A stretch of DNA of 64,000 nt, taken from NCBI RefSeq assembly GCF_018069875.1, contig NZ_JAGQDF010000002.1:464608-528607 (forward strand). The letters run 5' to 3'. The notes beneath the pieces are model-generated. The model worked only from the letters and a program-made list of their open reading frames with translations, was not told the DNA's origin and did not search any database. Position 1 is the stretch's first letter, and every line of letters starts with the position of its first letter. Source of the DNA: Ideonella alba (lineage in GTDB: Bacteria > Pseudomonadota > Gammaproteobacteria > Burkholderiales > Burkholderiaceae_C). Below are positions 10,334 through 17,318 of the stretch, piece after piece. The position numbers and the translations under genes are program-made.

Positions 10334-10750
10334 ATGAGCCGCATCCACCACCACCCCGTGCAGGTGCACTTCGGCGACTGCGACCCGGCGGGCATCGTCT
10401 TCTTCCCCAACTTCTCGCGCTGGATGGACCAGTCCTCGCTGGCCTTCTTCATGGCCTGCGGCCTGCCGCCCTGGCGCGAACTGGAGAAGACCCGCGGCAT
10501 CGTGGGCACGCCGGTGCTGGAAATCAACACCCGCTTCGTGGCCAGTGCCACCTATGGCGAGGCGATCATGGTGGAGACCAGCGTCGAGGAATGGCGCGCC
10601 AAGGTCTTCGTCCACCGCCACCGGGTGCTGCGCGGCGACACCCTGCTGTGCGAGTCGCGCGAGGTGCGCGCCTTCGTGGGCCGTGATCCCGAGACAGGCC
10701 GCCTCAAGGCACTGCCCGTGCCGGACGACATCCGGCTGGCCTGCAGCTGA
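10334..10750 (+). CDS. Acyl-CoA thioesterase, 4-hydroxybenzoyl-CoA thioesterase family
   Basis: A 138-aa single hotdog-fold protein. HFGDCDPAGIVFFPNF near residues 12-27 contains the catalytic Asp of the 4-hydroxybenzoyl-CoA thioesterase (Pseudomonas CBS-3 type) family. It hydrolyses an acyl- or aryl-CoA; the substrate is not determinable. Starts 7 bp after the kinase stop, so it may be co-transcribed with the two-component pair. Confidence 0.87.
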   Translation: MSRIHHHPVQVHFGDCDPAGIVFFPNFSRWMDQSSLAFFMACGLPPWRELEKTRGIVGTPVLEINTRFVASATYGEAIMVETSVEEWRAKVFVHRHRVLRGDTLLCESREVRAFVGRDPETGRLKALPVPDDIRLACS

Positions 10751-10799
10751 AGCGAACTGCTAACCTGTCGGTCTGTTCTCCCTGCCCGCCACACGTCCC

Positions 10800-11240
10800 A
10801 TGCGCGTCCTGCTGCTCAACGGTCCCAACCTGAACCTGCTCGGCACCCGCGAGCCCCACATCTACGGCGCCGACACGCTGGCTGACGTGGAGAAGCGCTT
10901 CAGCGATGAAGCGGCCGCACTGGGCCTGCAGGCCGAGTGCTTCCAGACCAACCACGAAGGCCAGATGATCGACCGCATCCATGCGGCGCGGCTGGACGGC
11001 ACCCGCTTCATCGTCATCAATCCGGGTGGCTGGACCCACACCAGCGTGGCGCTGCGCGACGCCCTGGCCGGCGTGGCCATCCCGGTGGTCGAGGTGCATG
11101 TGAGCAATGTGCACCGGCGCGAGGAATTCCGCCACCACTCCTACATTTCGGGCATCGCAGAAGGCGTGATCGCTGGGCTGGGCGTGTTCGGCTACAGCGC
11201 GGCGCTGCAGTTCGTGGCCGGCCGCCTGCGCAGCGCCTGA
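10800..11240 (+). CDS. aroQ: Type II 3-dehydroquinate dehydratase
   Basis: A 146-aa AroQ-type dehydroquinase of the shikimate pathway. [19 protein letters not shown] is the N-terminal signature; the flexible loop Tyr/Arg region, [16 protein letters not shown] and [18 protein letters not shown] (catalytic His) follow. Full length for the family. Last backbone gene before the integrated element. Confidence 0.97.
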   Translation: MRVLLLNGPNLNLLGTREPHIYGADTLADVEKRFSDEAAALGLQAECFQTNHEGQMIDRIHAARLDGTRFIVINPGGWTHTSVALRDALAGVAIPVVEVHVSNVHRREEFRHHSYISGIAEGVIAGLGVFGYSAALQFVAGRLRSA

Positions 11241-11280
11241 TCAGCAGCGCCCGCCGCACCCGGGCGTGGGCCACCAAAAG

Positions 11281-11306
11281 CAACGGCCCCTGAAGAGGGG
11301 CCGTTG
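11281..11306 (-). terminator. Displaced terminator of the pre-insertion tRNA-His gene
   Basis: Perfect 10-bp stem CAACGGCCCC / GGGGCCGTTG with a 6-nt loop. Read on the minus strand it is followed by CTTTTGG; on the plus strand there is no T run, though it may also stop aroQ transcription. It lies 9 bp beyond the left attachment repeat, so before the insertion it would have followed tRNA-His directly. Confidence 0.65.
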
Positions 11307-11315
11307 GCAGGAATG

Positions 11316-11335
11316 CGGTGGGGTGGCTGATGGGA
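11316..11335. repeat. Left attachment site (att repeat, copy of the tRNA-His 3' end)
   Basis: The 20-bp sequence CGGTGGGGTGGCTGATGGGA is identical to 30578-30597, which covers the last 17 nt of tRNA-His plus 3 flanking bases. Identity stops at both ends (g/t on the left, g/c on the right). With the integrase beside the intact tRNA, this is read as the junction left by site-specific integration. Confidence 0.88.
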
Positions 11336-11661
11336 GACCATTGGCCACCGCGAAACCCCAGCTCTCACAGGCACTTAGAGCCGACGCAACACAGGTCTGT
11401 GCATCAGATTGTGTGACAGGACCGAGCGCACGGCAAGCGCCTGGCAAGGTCGCCAAACCCGGGACCGATGTGCTAGATTTGCGGTGCCCTGGCGGTAGGC
11501 GGCCCCCCGCTACCTGCAGTCACCTTTCACTGTCACTCTGTGACCTCCTGTAGGCGTCCTGGTCAACTTGGTGTATCCCTGTTGGCAGCGCCATATTGGT
11601 TAGCTGAATATCCGCGCGCTTGCGCGCTGGGCGCGCCAGGGTTGTGAAAGGAATCGTTGAG
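11336..11661. other. Intergenic leader of RT module 1
   Basis: About 325 bp with no protein-coding gene. A weak TAGATT -10-like hexamer lies at 11474-11479 with no convincing -35. The right half is a series of hairpins described in the next entry. It ends with the RBS segment GAAAGGAATCGT before the ATG at 11662. Confidence 0.5.
11486..11642 (+). ncRNA. Candidate structured RNA of RT module 1
   Basis: The ends are complementary: CCCTGGCG at 11487-11494 pairs perfectly with CGCCAGGG at 11634-11641. Inside are GGTA-G-GCGG / CCGC-TACC (loop CCCC), GTCAC / GTGAC, ATATT / AATAT and GCGCG / CGCGC hairpins. A structured RNA enclosed by a long-range stem just upstream of an RT gene is the layout of retron msr-msd and other RT-associated ncRNAs. 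No sequence family is recognised, and the boundaries are inferred from pairing only. Confidence 0.5.
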
Positions 11662-11805
11662 ATGAAGAAGAGACGTCCCAACGACCGCCCTGTTCGCGAT
11701 TGGTTTGGGATGGGCATTGCACTCGTGCAACTCATCACTGCCATCGTGAACGCGGTCTTCAACTATCAGCTAGCCAATGCCCGCGAAGTGGCTGCACAAG
11801 TTTGA
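11662..11805 (+). CDS. Small basic/hydrophobic protein of RT module 1
   Basis: A 47-aa protein: basic N-terminus MKKRRPNDRPVRDW, then a hydrophobic helix (about residues 15-34, GMGIALVQLITAIVNAVF) and a short polar tail. The RBS segment GAAAGGAATCGT precedes the ATG by 4 nt; the same 12-mer stands before the small gene of RT module 2. It overlaps the RT start by 29 bp, suggesting coupled translation. No family recognised. Likely membrane-associated, and a candidate effector or membrane anchor; this is inference. Confidence 0.6.
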   Translation: MKKRRPNDRPVRDWFGMGIALVQLITAIVNAVFNYQLANAREVAAQV

Positions 11806-12538
11806 GCGAAAGCCAGGTCGTTGGGTTTTCGAGCCTTCCCCTGAAGCGCGCGCAGAGGGCGTCGAGGTCAAAGAGCTCGTCGAGTCCCACTGGAAGGCCC
11901 CAAGCTACTACTTTCACCTGCGGCAGGGAGGCCACGTCGCCGCACTGATGCGCCACCAACGAAGCACCTGCTTCGTCAAGGTCGACATCGCCGACTTCTT
12001 CGGCTCAGTCAGTCGCTCCCGCATCTCGCGCGTGCTGAAGGAGTTCGTCAGCCACGCGGAGGCCAGACGGATTGCAACGGCGAGCACGGTTCAACATCCC
12101 GAAGACCCAGCCCGGCAAATCCTGCCATATGGGTTCGTCCAGTCGCCGCTGCTGGCCTCGCTCGCGTTGCACAAAAGCGGGCTGGGCAAGTACCTCGACC
12201 AACTGCATCGCGAGAACAGCGTCGTCGTCACCGTGTACGTCGACGACATCATCGTGTCGGGTAACGACCCCGAAGAACTAGGTGACGTGCTGACGACGAT
12301 GAAGACCAAAGCGCAGCGGTCGCGCCTCGCCTTCAGCGACGACAAGGAACAGGGCCCGGCGGCAACCATCTCCGCGTTCAACATCGAACTTGCGGCAGGT
12401 ACTCCGCTTTCGGTCCTGCCACCGAAGCTGGCCGAGTTTCGTGAAGCCTTCCAGGCCTCGACGAGCGAACTGCAACGCGCGGGCATTCAGGGCTACGTGC
12501 GCAGCGTGAACCCGGTTCAGGCGGACTCGTTGCCCTGA
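11777..12538 (+). CDS. Reverse transcriptase, unclassified (RT module 1)
   Basis: A 253-aa RNA-directed DNA polymerase domain. FVKVDIADFFGSV (motif A Asp at 70), ILPYGFVQSPLLASL at about 116-129 (the usual LPQG-type motif replaced by LPYGFVQSP) and VTVYVDDIIVSG at about 152-162 (catalytic YVDD) are all present, so it should be active. The retron NAxxH and VTG signatures are not intact: the corresponding places read AALMRH and FNIEL. It has no group II intron maturase domain and no long C-terminal extension. It resembles the retron/unknown-group defence RTs, but I cannot place it in a named class. Base composition is lower in GC than the backbone. Confidence 0.85.
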   Translation: MPAKWLHKFERKPGRWVFEPSPEARAEGVEVKELVESHWKAPSYYFHLRQGGHVAALMRHQRSTCFVKVDIADFFGSVSRSRISRVLKEFVSHAEARRIATASTVQHPEDPARQILPYGFVQSPLLASLALHKSGLGKYLDQLHRENSVVVTVYVDDIIVSGNDPEELGDVLTTMKTKAQRSRLAFSDDKEQGPAATISAFNIELAAGTPLSVLPPKLAEFREAFQASTSELQRAGIQGYVRSVNPVQADSLP

Positions 12539-12553
12539 CAGGCCGGACATGTC

Positions 12554-12584
12554 CGCGAAAGGCGCCCGATGGGCGCCTTTCGCG
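12554..12584. terminator. Terminator between RT 1 and the ArdC-like gene
   Basis: Perfect 13-bp stem (12554-12566 / 12572-12584) with a 5-nt loop. AAA and TTT lie inside the stem arms, so it can act in both directions between the convergent RT and ardC-like genes; the latter ends at 12585. Confidence 0.75.
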
Positions 12585-13490
12585 TTACGGGCTGCCCTCG
12601 ACCTGCGCCGACTCGACGCCGCACAGCAGGTCGGCCGCCCGCTGGGCCTGAGCGGCGGCGGTGAAGATGGCGCGCTTGTCGTGCTTCAGCACGGCCAGCC
12701 ACGCGGCCAGGTACGCGGCATGGTCCTCACGCGGTTCCGGGCTGAGCCGGCTGCCGGCGCACACGAAGGCGGCGCCGAGCTCGGCAACGAGCTCTTCCAT
12801 CGCGTAGGCCTGGTCGCCGAAGCGCTGGCCGAACTGGCGCGCCAGGCGGTCCGGGTGGCCGGTCCAGTGCACGAGCTCGTGCGCCAGGGTGCCGAAGTAC
12901 GCGGCGGCATCGCGGAAACGCGAAGCATCGGGCATCTGCACGAGGTCAGGCCCCGGTGCGTAGAACGCGCGGTCGCCGCCGTGGCGAACCGTCGCGCCTG
13001 CCCGCGCCACCAGGGCCAGCGCGTCGGCGTCGGGCTGGATGGCCGCGGGCACCTCGGGTGCGGCTGGCGCAGCCAGCCCATCCACCTGCTCGGTGTTGAA
13101 GACCGTGTAGCTGCGCAGGAAAGCCACCGCCCGCCGTGCCGGGGCTTCGCCTTCGACCGCCTCGGTGCCCTCCTTGCTGGGGCTGAACTGACCGGCATAG
13201 ACCACCATCGTGCCGCGCTCGCCCTTGCGAACCTGCCCGCCCAGCGCCTCGGCCTGGCGGTAGGTCAACCAGGTGCGCGATGTGAAGCCGCGTTCCATCG
13301 CTGCGCCCCACAGCAGCAGAACATTCACGCCACGATACGGCTCGCCGCCGTGCCGGCGGGGCAGCATGCCGCCGCTGGCGGCGCCACGGGACCACGGGCA
13401 CGACCAGGGGCGGACGCCCCGGTCCAGGGCCTCGACGATTCGACGGGTGACCTCGGCGTAGAGGTCGCGCTGCTGTTGCTTGCCTTCCAT
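12585..13490 (-). CDS. ArdC-like antirestriction / ssDNA-binding metallopeptidase-domain protein
   Basis: A 301-aa protein. The N-terminal ArdC domain starts DLYAEVTRRIVEALDRG and includes PYRGVNVLLLW. The C-terminal zincin-like domain has the HELVHWTGH metal motif and AMEELVAELGAAFVC with a third ligand Glu. ArdC of plasmid pSa binds ssDNA and protects incoming DNA from restriction. AAAGGAG precedes the ATG at 13490. It is oriented opposite to both RT genes, which suggests a separate transcription unit serving element transfer. Confidence 0.85.
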   Translation of the reverse strand: MEGKQQQRDLYAEVTRRIVEALDRGVRPWSCPWSRGAASGGMLPRRHGGEPYRGVNVLLLWGAAMERGFTSRTWLTYRQAEALGGQVRKGERGTMVVYAGQFSPSKEGTEAVEGEAPARRAVAFLRSYTVFNTEQVDGLAAPAAPEVPAAIQPDADALALVARAGATVRHGGDRAFYAPGPDLVQMPDASRFRDAAAYFGTLAHELVHWTGHPDRLARQFGQRFGDQAYAMEELVAELGAAFVCAGSRLSPEPREDHAAYLAAWLAVLKHDKRAIFTAAAQAQRAADLLCGVESAQVEGSP

Positions 13491-13721
13491 GACTTGCTCC
13501 TTTAGGGCTGGGGGTGCGTGTGGCACCCCGTGCCCGTCGGCGAGACCGGGGGTAGAAGAGCGCAACCGCCGCAGGCCTGGAAGGGGCACACCCCGGCTGC
13601 ACGACAGGAAGCTGGGGATGCCAGGCCGGAGGGCACGCCGCAGCGTGCGGACGGTTGCGCGGCGCGAGGGGAGACCCCTTAGCGGGGTCATATCGAAATT
13701 TCGCTGACAGCGAAACACAAC

Positions 13722-13751
13722 TTGCGCTGGGCGAAGTTCTTCGGCTACACT
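13722..13751 (+). promoter_or_regulatory. Candidate sigma-70 promoter of RT module 2
   Basis: TTGCGC (13722-13727) and TACACT (13746-13751) with an 18-bp spacer. Transcription would begin near 13758. The -10 overlaps the left arm of the long-range inverted repeat, so either the promoter or the exact RNA 5' end is uncertain. Confidence 0.45.
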
Positions 13752-14017
13752 CCGCCCCGAGGCTGACAGAGATAACTGTCGACTGTTGGGGTGCTACAGC
13801 ACCCTGTGGGGCCGAAAGGCTCTAACTACTCGCAAGCCCACGCCGCACGGTGCCGGTCCTCCGGTGCGCGGTACGGTTGGGGCCGGTGCGAGCCTGCCCG
13901 GGCGACCCCGGGCAGGCATCTGGAAGTGAAGGGGGTCAACTCGCCGCTTTGCTCTGTTCGGTTGCGGGCGACAGCCACGGCGCACACATCCCGTGTGCGT
14001 TGTTTGGTGCAGCCGAA
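13740..14017 (+). ncRNA. Candidate msr-msd-like structured RNA of RT module 2
   Basis: Arms TTCGGCT-a-CAC (13740-13750) and GTG-c-AGCCGAA (14007-14017) are complementary at 10 of 11 positions, like retron a1/a2 repeats. Inside are GGGTGC-TACA-GCACCC (about 13787-13803), a GGCC-GAAA-GGCU tetraloop hairpin, CCGG-TCCT-CCGG, a perfect 11-bp stem at 13892-13902 / 13907-13917 with loop CGAC, and CGCACAC / GTGTGCG at 13981-13999 followed by TTGTTT. The right arm ends in the RBS of the next gene. The RT downstream has retron signatures, so msr-msd is the best reading; boundaries are inferred. Confidence 0.6.
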
Positions 14018-14027
14018 AGGAATCGTC

Positions 14028-14180
14028 ATGAGTGACGTTCTGAAGCCTCCTCAGCGGCGGGCGACGAAGAAGCAACGCAAGAAGTCCTGGTGGGTGCGTC
14101 CCGAGACGTTCCGCCTGGCCACCGCGGTGGTCCGGCTCGTCTCGATGGTCGCCAAGCTGATTGACTTCCTGCTTCGGTGA
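14028..14180 (+). CDS. Small basic/hydrophobic protein of RT module 2
   Basis: A 50-aa protein: strongly basic N-terminus (RRATKKQRKK around residues 10-19), WW pair, then an amphipathic/hydrophobic helix (about 28-50) containing AVVRLVSMVAKLIDFLLR. RBS GAAAGGAATCGT lies 1 nt before the ATG and is the same 12-mer as in module 1. The two small proteins share size, a basic head and a V-x-L-hydrophobic-x-x-V helix pattern but little identity. A membrane-active candidate effector is plausible; no family is known to me. Confidence 0.6.
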   Translation: MSDVLKPPQRRATKKQRKKSWWVRPETFRLATAVVRLVSMVAKLIDFLLR

Positions 14181-14217
14181 TTCGTCACCCCTTTATTTCA
14201 AATTCGAGAGGCATGCC

Positions 14218-14526
14218 ATGTTGAATCGCGCCCTGAAGCTGCTTCGGACCTACCACCAGTACACCCAAGTGGAGCTGGCCAAGCGCCTTGGGATTTCCAA
14301 CTCGTACCTGAGCGAGCTGGAGAAAGGCGACAAGACGCCCGGGCTGGACCTGCTGGAGCGGTATTCCGAGGTTTTCAAGATGCCCGTGTCCTCCATCCTC
14401 TTGTTCTCGGAGTCCATCAATGAGGACCGAAAGCCCGGGGCGAAGCTGCGGGTGGCGGCGGCGGACAAGATACTGAGGCTGCTTGAGTGGCTTCAGGAAC
14501 GCGATGCCGTCGAGCGCGCCGCGTAA
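14218..14526 (+). CDS. XRE-family helix-turn-helix protein of RT module 2
   Basis: A 102-aa DNA-binding protein. The HTH_3/XRE fold spans about residues 5-60 with YTQVELAKRLGISNSYLSELEKGDKTPGL split across the recognition helix; the remaining ~40 residues form a helical tail. It overlaps the RT gene by 23 bp and lies 37 bp after the small gene, so all three are probably one operon. HTH partners are known in some retron types; it could control the operon or act as the sensing partner. Confidence 0.85.
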   Translation: MLNRALKLLRTYHQYTQVELAKRLGISNSYLSELEKGDKTPGLDLLERYSEVFKMPVSSILLFSESINEDRKPGAKLRVAAADKILRLLEWLQERDAVERAA

Positions 14527-15385
14527 GGCCTACGCGCTGAATCAGTCGCCGCTCTTCCGCTTGCGCGGCAAGGGGCGGTTTGAGGACGTCATCGGCGTCA
14601 AATGGGAGTCGGTGACGGACCTTCTGGCTGCCGAATCTTTTCGGGTCTGGAAGGGGCCGAAGGACCGGGAAATCCAGGCGCCCATCCATTGGATGGCGGC
14701 AGTGCACAAGGTCATAGCCGACCTGCTCGCACGCATTGAGGTCCCGGACTACGTGTTCTCGCAGAAGGGCCGTTCGTATGCGGACAACGCGCGGCAGCAC
14801 CTCGGTAACCACCCGGTCATCAAGACCGACATCAACAAGTTCTATCCAAGCGTGACCCGGGCCATGGTGTTCCGGATGTTCGTGCGCGACTTCGAGTGCG
14901 CCGCCGATGTCGCGGACCGGCTGGCCGACATCTGTTGCTACAGGCAACTGCATCTGCCTACCGGAAGTCCGCTGAGCGGCCGGGTGGCATTCTTCGCCGC
15001 GAGGGGGCTGTTCGAGGACATCGCCAAGCTCGCAGTTGCCTCAGGCTGCAAACTGACCATCTACGTCGATGACATCGCGCTCTCAGGTCCGAACGCCACG
15101 AAGCGCCTACTGGGTGAAGTACGCATGCTCATTGCTCGCCATGGCTTGAAGTCCAAGGGCAAGAAGTCGGCCACCTTCGCTGCCGGCGCGCCTAAGAGTG
15201 TCACCGGCGCGGTCATCGTCGGTGAAGAACTGCGGCTGCCAAACGAGCGCCATCGAAAGCTGCATGAGACCCGTTCCGCATACGTCGCCGCAGACGGCGA
15301 TGAGCGAGCGAAGCTCGGCCGCCAGCTGCGTGGACGCCAGCAAGAGGCCGCGCAGATTCTTCGACCCGTGGCGCGGGCGACCTAA
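14504..15385 (+). CDS. Retron-type reverse transcriptase (RT module 2)
   Basis: A 293-aa RT. NARQH (95-99) matches the retron-specific NAxxH of region X. VIKTDINKFYPSV carries motif A Asp109, LPTGSPLSG (151-159) is the B-like motif, LTIYVDDIALSG has the catalytic YVDD (187-190), and SVTGAVIVG contains the retron VTG (233-235). ATG 14504 with AGGAA just upstream is preferred to a TTG at 14483. Retron RTs make a multicopy RNA-linked ssDNA from the ncRNA encoded upstream, and the RT-DNA-partner complex guards against phage. Assignment to a numbered retron type is not possible by eye. Confidence 0.85.
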   Translation: MPSSAPRKAYALNQSPLFRLRGKGRFEDVIGVKWESVTDLLAAESFRVWKGPKDREIQAPIHWMAAVHKVIADLLARIEVPDYVFSQKGRSYADNARQHLGNHPVIKTDINKFYPSVTRAMVFRMFVRDFECAADVADRLADICCYRQLHLPTGSPLSGRVAFFAARGLFEDIAKLAVASGCKLTIYVDDIALSGPNATKRLLGEVRMLIARHGLKSKGKKSATFAAGAPKSVTGAVIVGEELRLPNERHRKLHETRSAYVAADGDERAKLGRQLRGRQQEAAQILRPVARAT

Positions 15386-15406
15386 CCTGGCAACGGTCGT
15401 AAACAA

Positions 15407-15430
15407 GAGAGGCGCCCGAAGGCGCCTCTC
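15407..15430 (+). terminator. Terminator after RT module 2
   Basis: 10-bp stem GAGAGGCGCC / GGCGCCTCTC with a CGAA tetraloop, 21 bp after the RT stop. The T run is weak on the plus strand; on the minus strand TTGTTT follows, so it may also serve the opposite direction. Confidence 0.65.
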
Positions 15431-15568
15431 CCCCCTTGCGGGGCCGTACAGTGCATTTTCCGGACGGGGCCGAGGCCACGAACGGGCGCGCGGGAACGCG
15501 CCTAATCAGCTTGTCCCGATTGCCTGCGGGTCATCGTCTGAGGGTCTACCTAGGGTAGCTCCCAGGTT

Positions 15569-16462
15569 TTAAACGGCGCGCTGCCTCAGGTCGTGTAACG
15601 TCGTCACGCTGGAACCGACCCACACCAGCGGGTCGCGCAGCTCGACCGCGACGAGCTTGACCCGGCGTTCCAGCGTTACGCGTTCCTGCAAGGGTCGGTG
15701 GCCCCACAGCGAAGTCGCGGCCAGCAGGATACGGCGGGCATGGTTCAGCTCGCGGTCGTAGACGAAGACCAAGCCTCCAAGCCGGTAGGCGCCGGCCTGG
15801 TCGAGCGGCTGGCCGACGAGCTCTGCCCACCGCAGGCAGGCCGCGAGCTGCGGCAGCGCCTTGCGGGCGGCCTCGACCTCGCACACCTCCACCGTCGCCG
15901 GCCCGTCGGCGCGGCGCTGCCAGACAGCACCGTCTGGCATCTTGCGCAGCATCTTCACCATCCGGTCCACCGGGAACGGCGCCTTGCGCCGCAGCAGCAG
16001 GTACTCCCCTGCGGTCTGGAAGCCCTCGACCTGGCGTTCAATGAGGTAACGCGTGGCGAGAGTTCGGTGGAAGAAAGTGCTGCCGGACACGCTCGACAGG
16101 TCTAGCGTGTGCTGCGCCTCGATGCCCCGGGTCTCCAGCCAGGTTGCGCCGACACGGGTCAGGCACAGGCTGCGCGAGCCCAGCGCGTTACGGCGTTCCA
16201 GCAGCAGGCCCTCGGCGACCAGCCGGCTGGCAACGCGCCTACTGACCTGCTCGGCGTATCGCGCCTTGGGCCAGACGGCGCGGGCCAGCTCGGCGATGCG
16301 GACGTGTCCATGGTGGGCGACGACACGCATGCACTTCAGCTCGTTGATGCGGGCCTGCTCGCGCCCGCTGCGGCTGTTGGTTTGTCGCGGCGCGCGTGAT
16401 GGTGGCGCGGCGGCGGGCGTGGCGCCCAGCACGCCCTGCAAGTCGGAGGTCGAGACTTTCAT
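15569..16462 (-). CDS. Winged-helix protein of unknown function
   Basis: A 297-aa protein. After a disordered N-terminus, residues ~45-115 look like a winged helix (ELKCMRVVAHHGHVRIAELARAVWP...QVSRRVASRLVAEGLLLERR). The rest is a mixed alpha/beta domain with conserved-looking VEVCEVEAARKALPQLAACL and LVFVYDREL, somewhat like replication-relaxation/MobC-type accessory proteins of mobile elements, but I do not recognise it securely. Start at 16462 has GGAAG upstream. Divergent from the alpA-like gene. Confidence 0.7.
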   Translation of the reverse strand: MKVSTSDLQGVLGATPAAAPPSRAPRQTNSRSGREQARINELKCMRVVAHHGHVRIAELARAVWPKARYAEQVSRRVASRLVAEGLLLERRNALGSRSLCLTRVGATWLETRGIEAQHTLDLSSVSGSTFFHRTLATRYLIERQVEGFQTAGEYLLLRRKAPFPVDRMVKMLRKMPDGAVWQRRADGPATVEVCEVEAARKALPQLAACLRWAELVGQPLDQAGAYRLGGLVFVYDRELNHARRILLAATSLWGHRPLQERVTLERRVKLVAVELRDPLVWVGSSVTTLHDLRQRAV

Positions 16463-16632
16463 GGTGGCTTCCGGTGGTAGGTCCACTGTCTAGCCACCGT
16501 CTCGCCGGCCACCGCCGTCCCGAGTGCCTGCGCGTCATTGCGCGAAGGCTAAAACGGGGGGCTTCACTCCATCGAGCCGGCAGTTCCGCCGCGCTTCGCC
16601 CGACGGGCGCACCCGTCACCTGGAGCATCTCG

Positions 16633-16824
16633 ATGGACAAGTTCATCCCCAAGTCCGCGCTGGTCGAAGCCCTCGGCGTCTCGACCCGCACCCTGGAAAA
16701 CTGGATTGCGCAGCGCGCATTCCCCGCCCCGCGCCACCTGGCAGGCAGCCGGCTGTCGTTCTTCGACGTGGCCGAGGTTGAAGCCTGGCTGGAACGCGAG
16801 CTCACCGAAGGGGGCCAGGCATGA
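16633..16824 (+). CDS. AlpA-family DNA-binding protein (excisionase-like)
   Basis: A 63-aa MerR/AlpA-like HTH. The pattern IPKSALVEALGVSTRTLENWIAQ then FPAPRHLAGSRLSFFDVAEVEAWL matches the AlpA/excisionase HTH_17 family, whose members regulate or direct excision of integrative elements. Its stop overlaps the next gene's ATG (ATGA), so the two are coupled. Confidence 0.85.
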   Translation: MDKFIPKSALVEALGVSTRTLENWIAQRAFPAPRHLAGSRLSFFDVAEVEAWLERELTEGGQA

Positions 16825-17318
16825 AGCGCCCTCGCAACCGCATCGCCAGCACCGAGAACGACCGCTGGTTCGAGCGCTACGGCAAGGGCGGGTACTTCTG
16901 CCTGCCGCGGGCGATGCTGTTCAACGTGGTCGACTGCATCGACAACGCGGCCATGTATGTGTACCTCGCTCTCGCCTCCTGCCACTACGAGGGAAACACG
17001 ACCTACGCTGGGCCGCACATCGCCAAGCTCACGGGCAAGGACGAGCGGGCTGTCCGCGGCCATCTCGCTGACCTGGAAACGCTGGGCCTCATCCGCCGAG
17101 AGCCGCTTGGCCAAGGCTTCAAGGTGCTGTTCCTGTGCCCCGACCGCCAGCGCATCAAGGACGGTGCAGCCGAAATCACGTCACGCAAGCTGGCGCGGCA
17201 GCAGCGCCGCGCGCTGGCTCAGAGGGCAGCGCCATCAGCGACGGATGGCGGTCACCAACGAGAGTTGCTGAATCCGCCGCCGAACGAACCGCCGCTGGAG
17301 AAGCCGCCAGCATCGTGA
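16821..17318 (+). CDS. Helix-turn-helix (replication-type) protein
   Basis: A 165-aa protein with a winged helix at about residues 55-110 (AKLTGKDERAVRGHLADLETLGLIRRE) and a Pro-rich C-terminus. Similar small wHTH proteins accompany alpA genes on integrative elements and may act in replication initiation or control. Family not certain. The 3' end overlaps the convergent membrane-protein gene by 67 bp. Confidence 0.7.
   Translation: MKRPRNRIASTENDRWFERYGKGGYFCLPRAMLFNVVDCIDNAAMYVYLALASCHYEGNTTYAGPHIAKLTGKDERAVRGHLADLETLGLIRREPLGQGFKVLFLCPDRQRIKDGAAEITSRKLARQQRRALAQRAAPSATDGGHQRELLNPPPNEPPLEKPPAS

Larger units (their letters stand above)
13491..14027. other. Intergenic leader of RT module 2
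   Basis: About 540 bp between the divergent ArdC-like gene and the second small gene. No protein gene is supported. It contains a perfect short hairpin TTTCGCT-GAC-AGCGAAA (13699-13715), a promoter-like pair and a strongly structured segment, listed separately. Confidence 0.5.

Noticed and set aside
11777..15385. The two RTs as one DRT type 3 system (which uses two RT proteins)
   Set aside because: They are 2 kb apart, separated by an oppositely oriented ArdC-like gene and terminators, each with its own leader and mini-protein; one has retron motifs. Two independent modules fit better.
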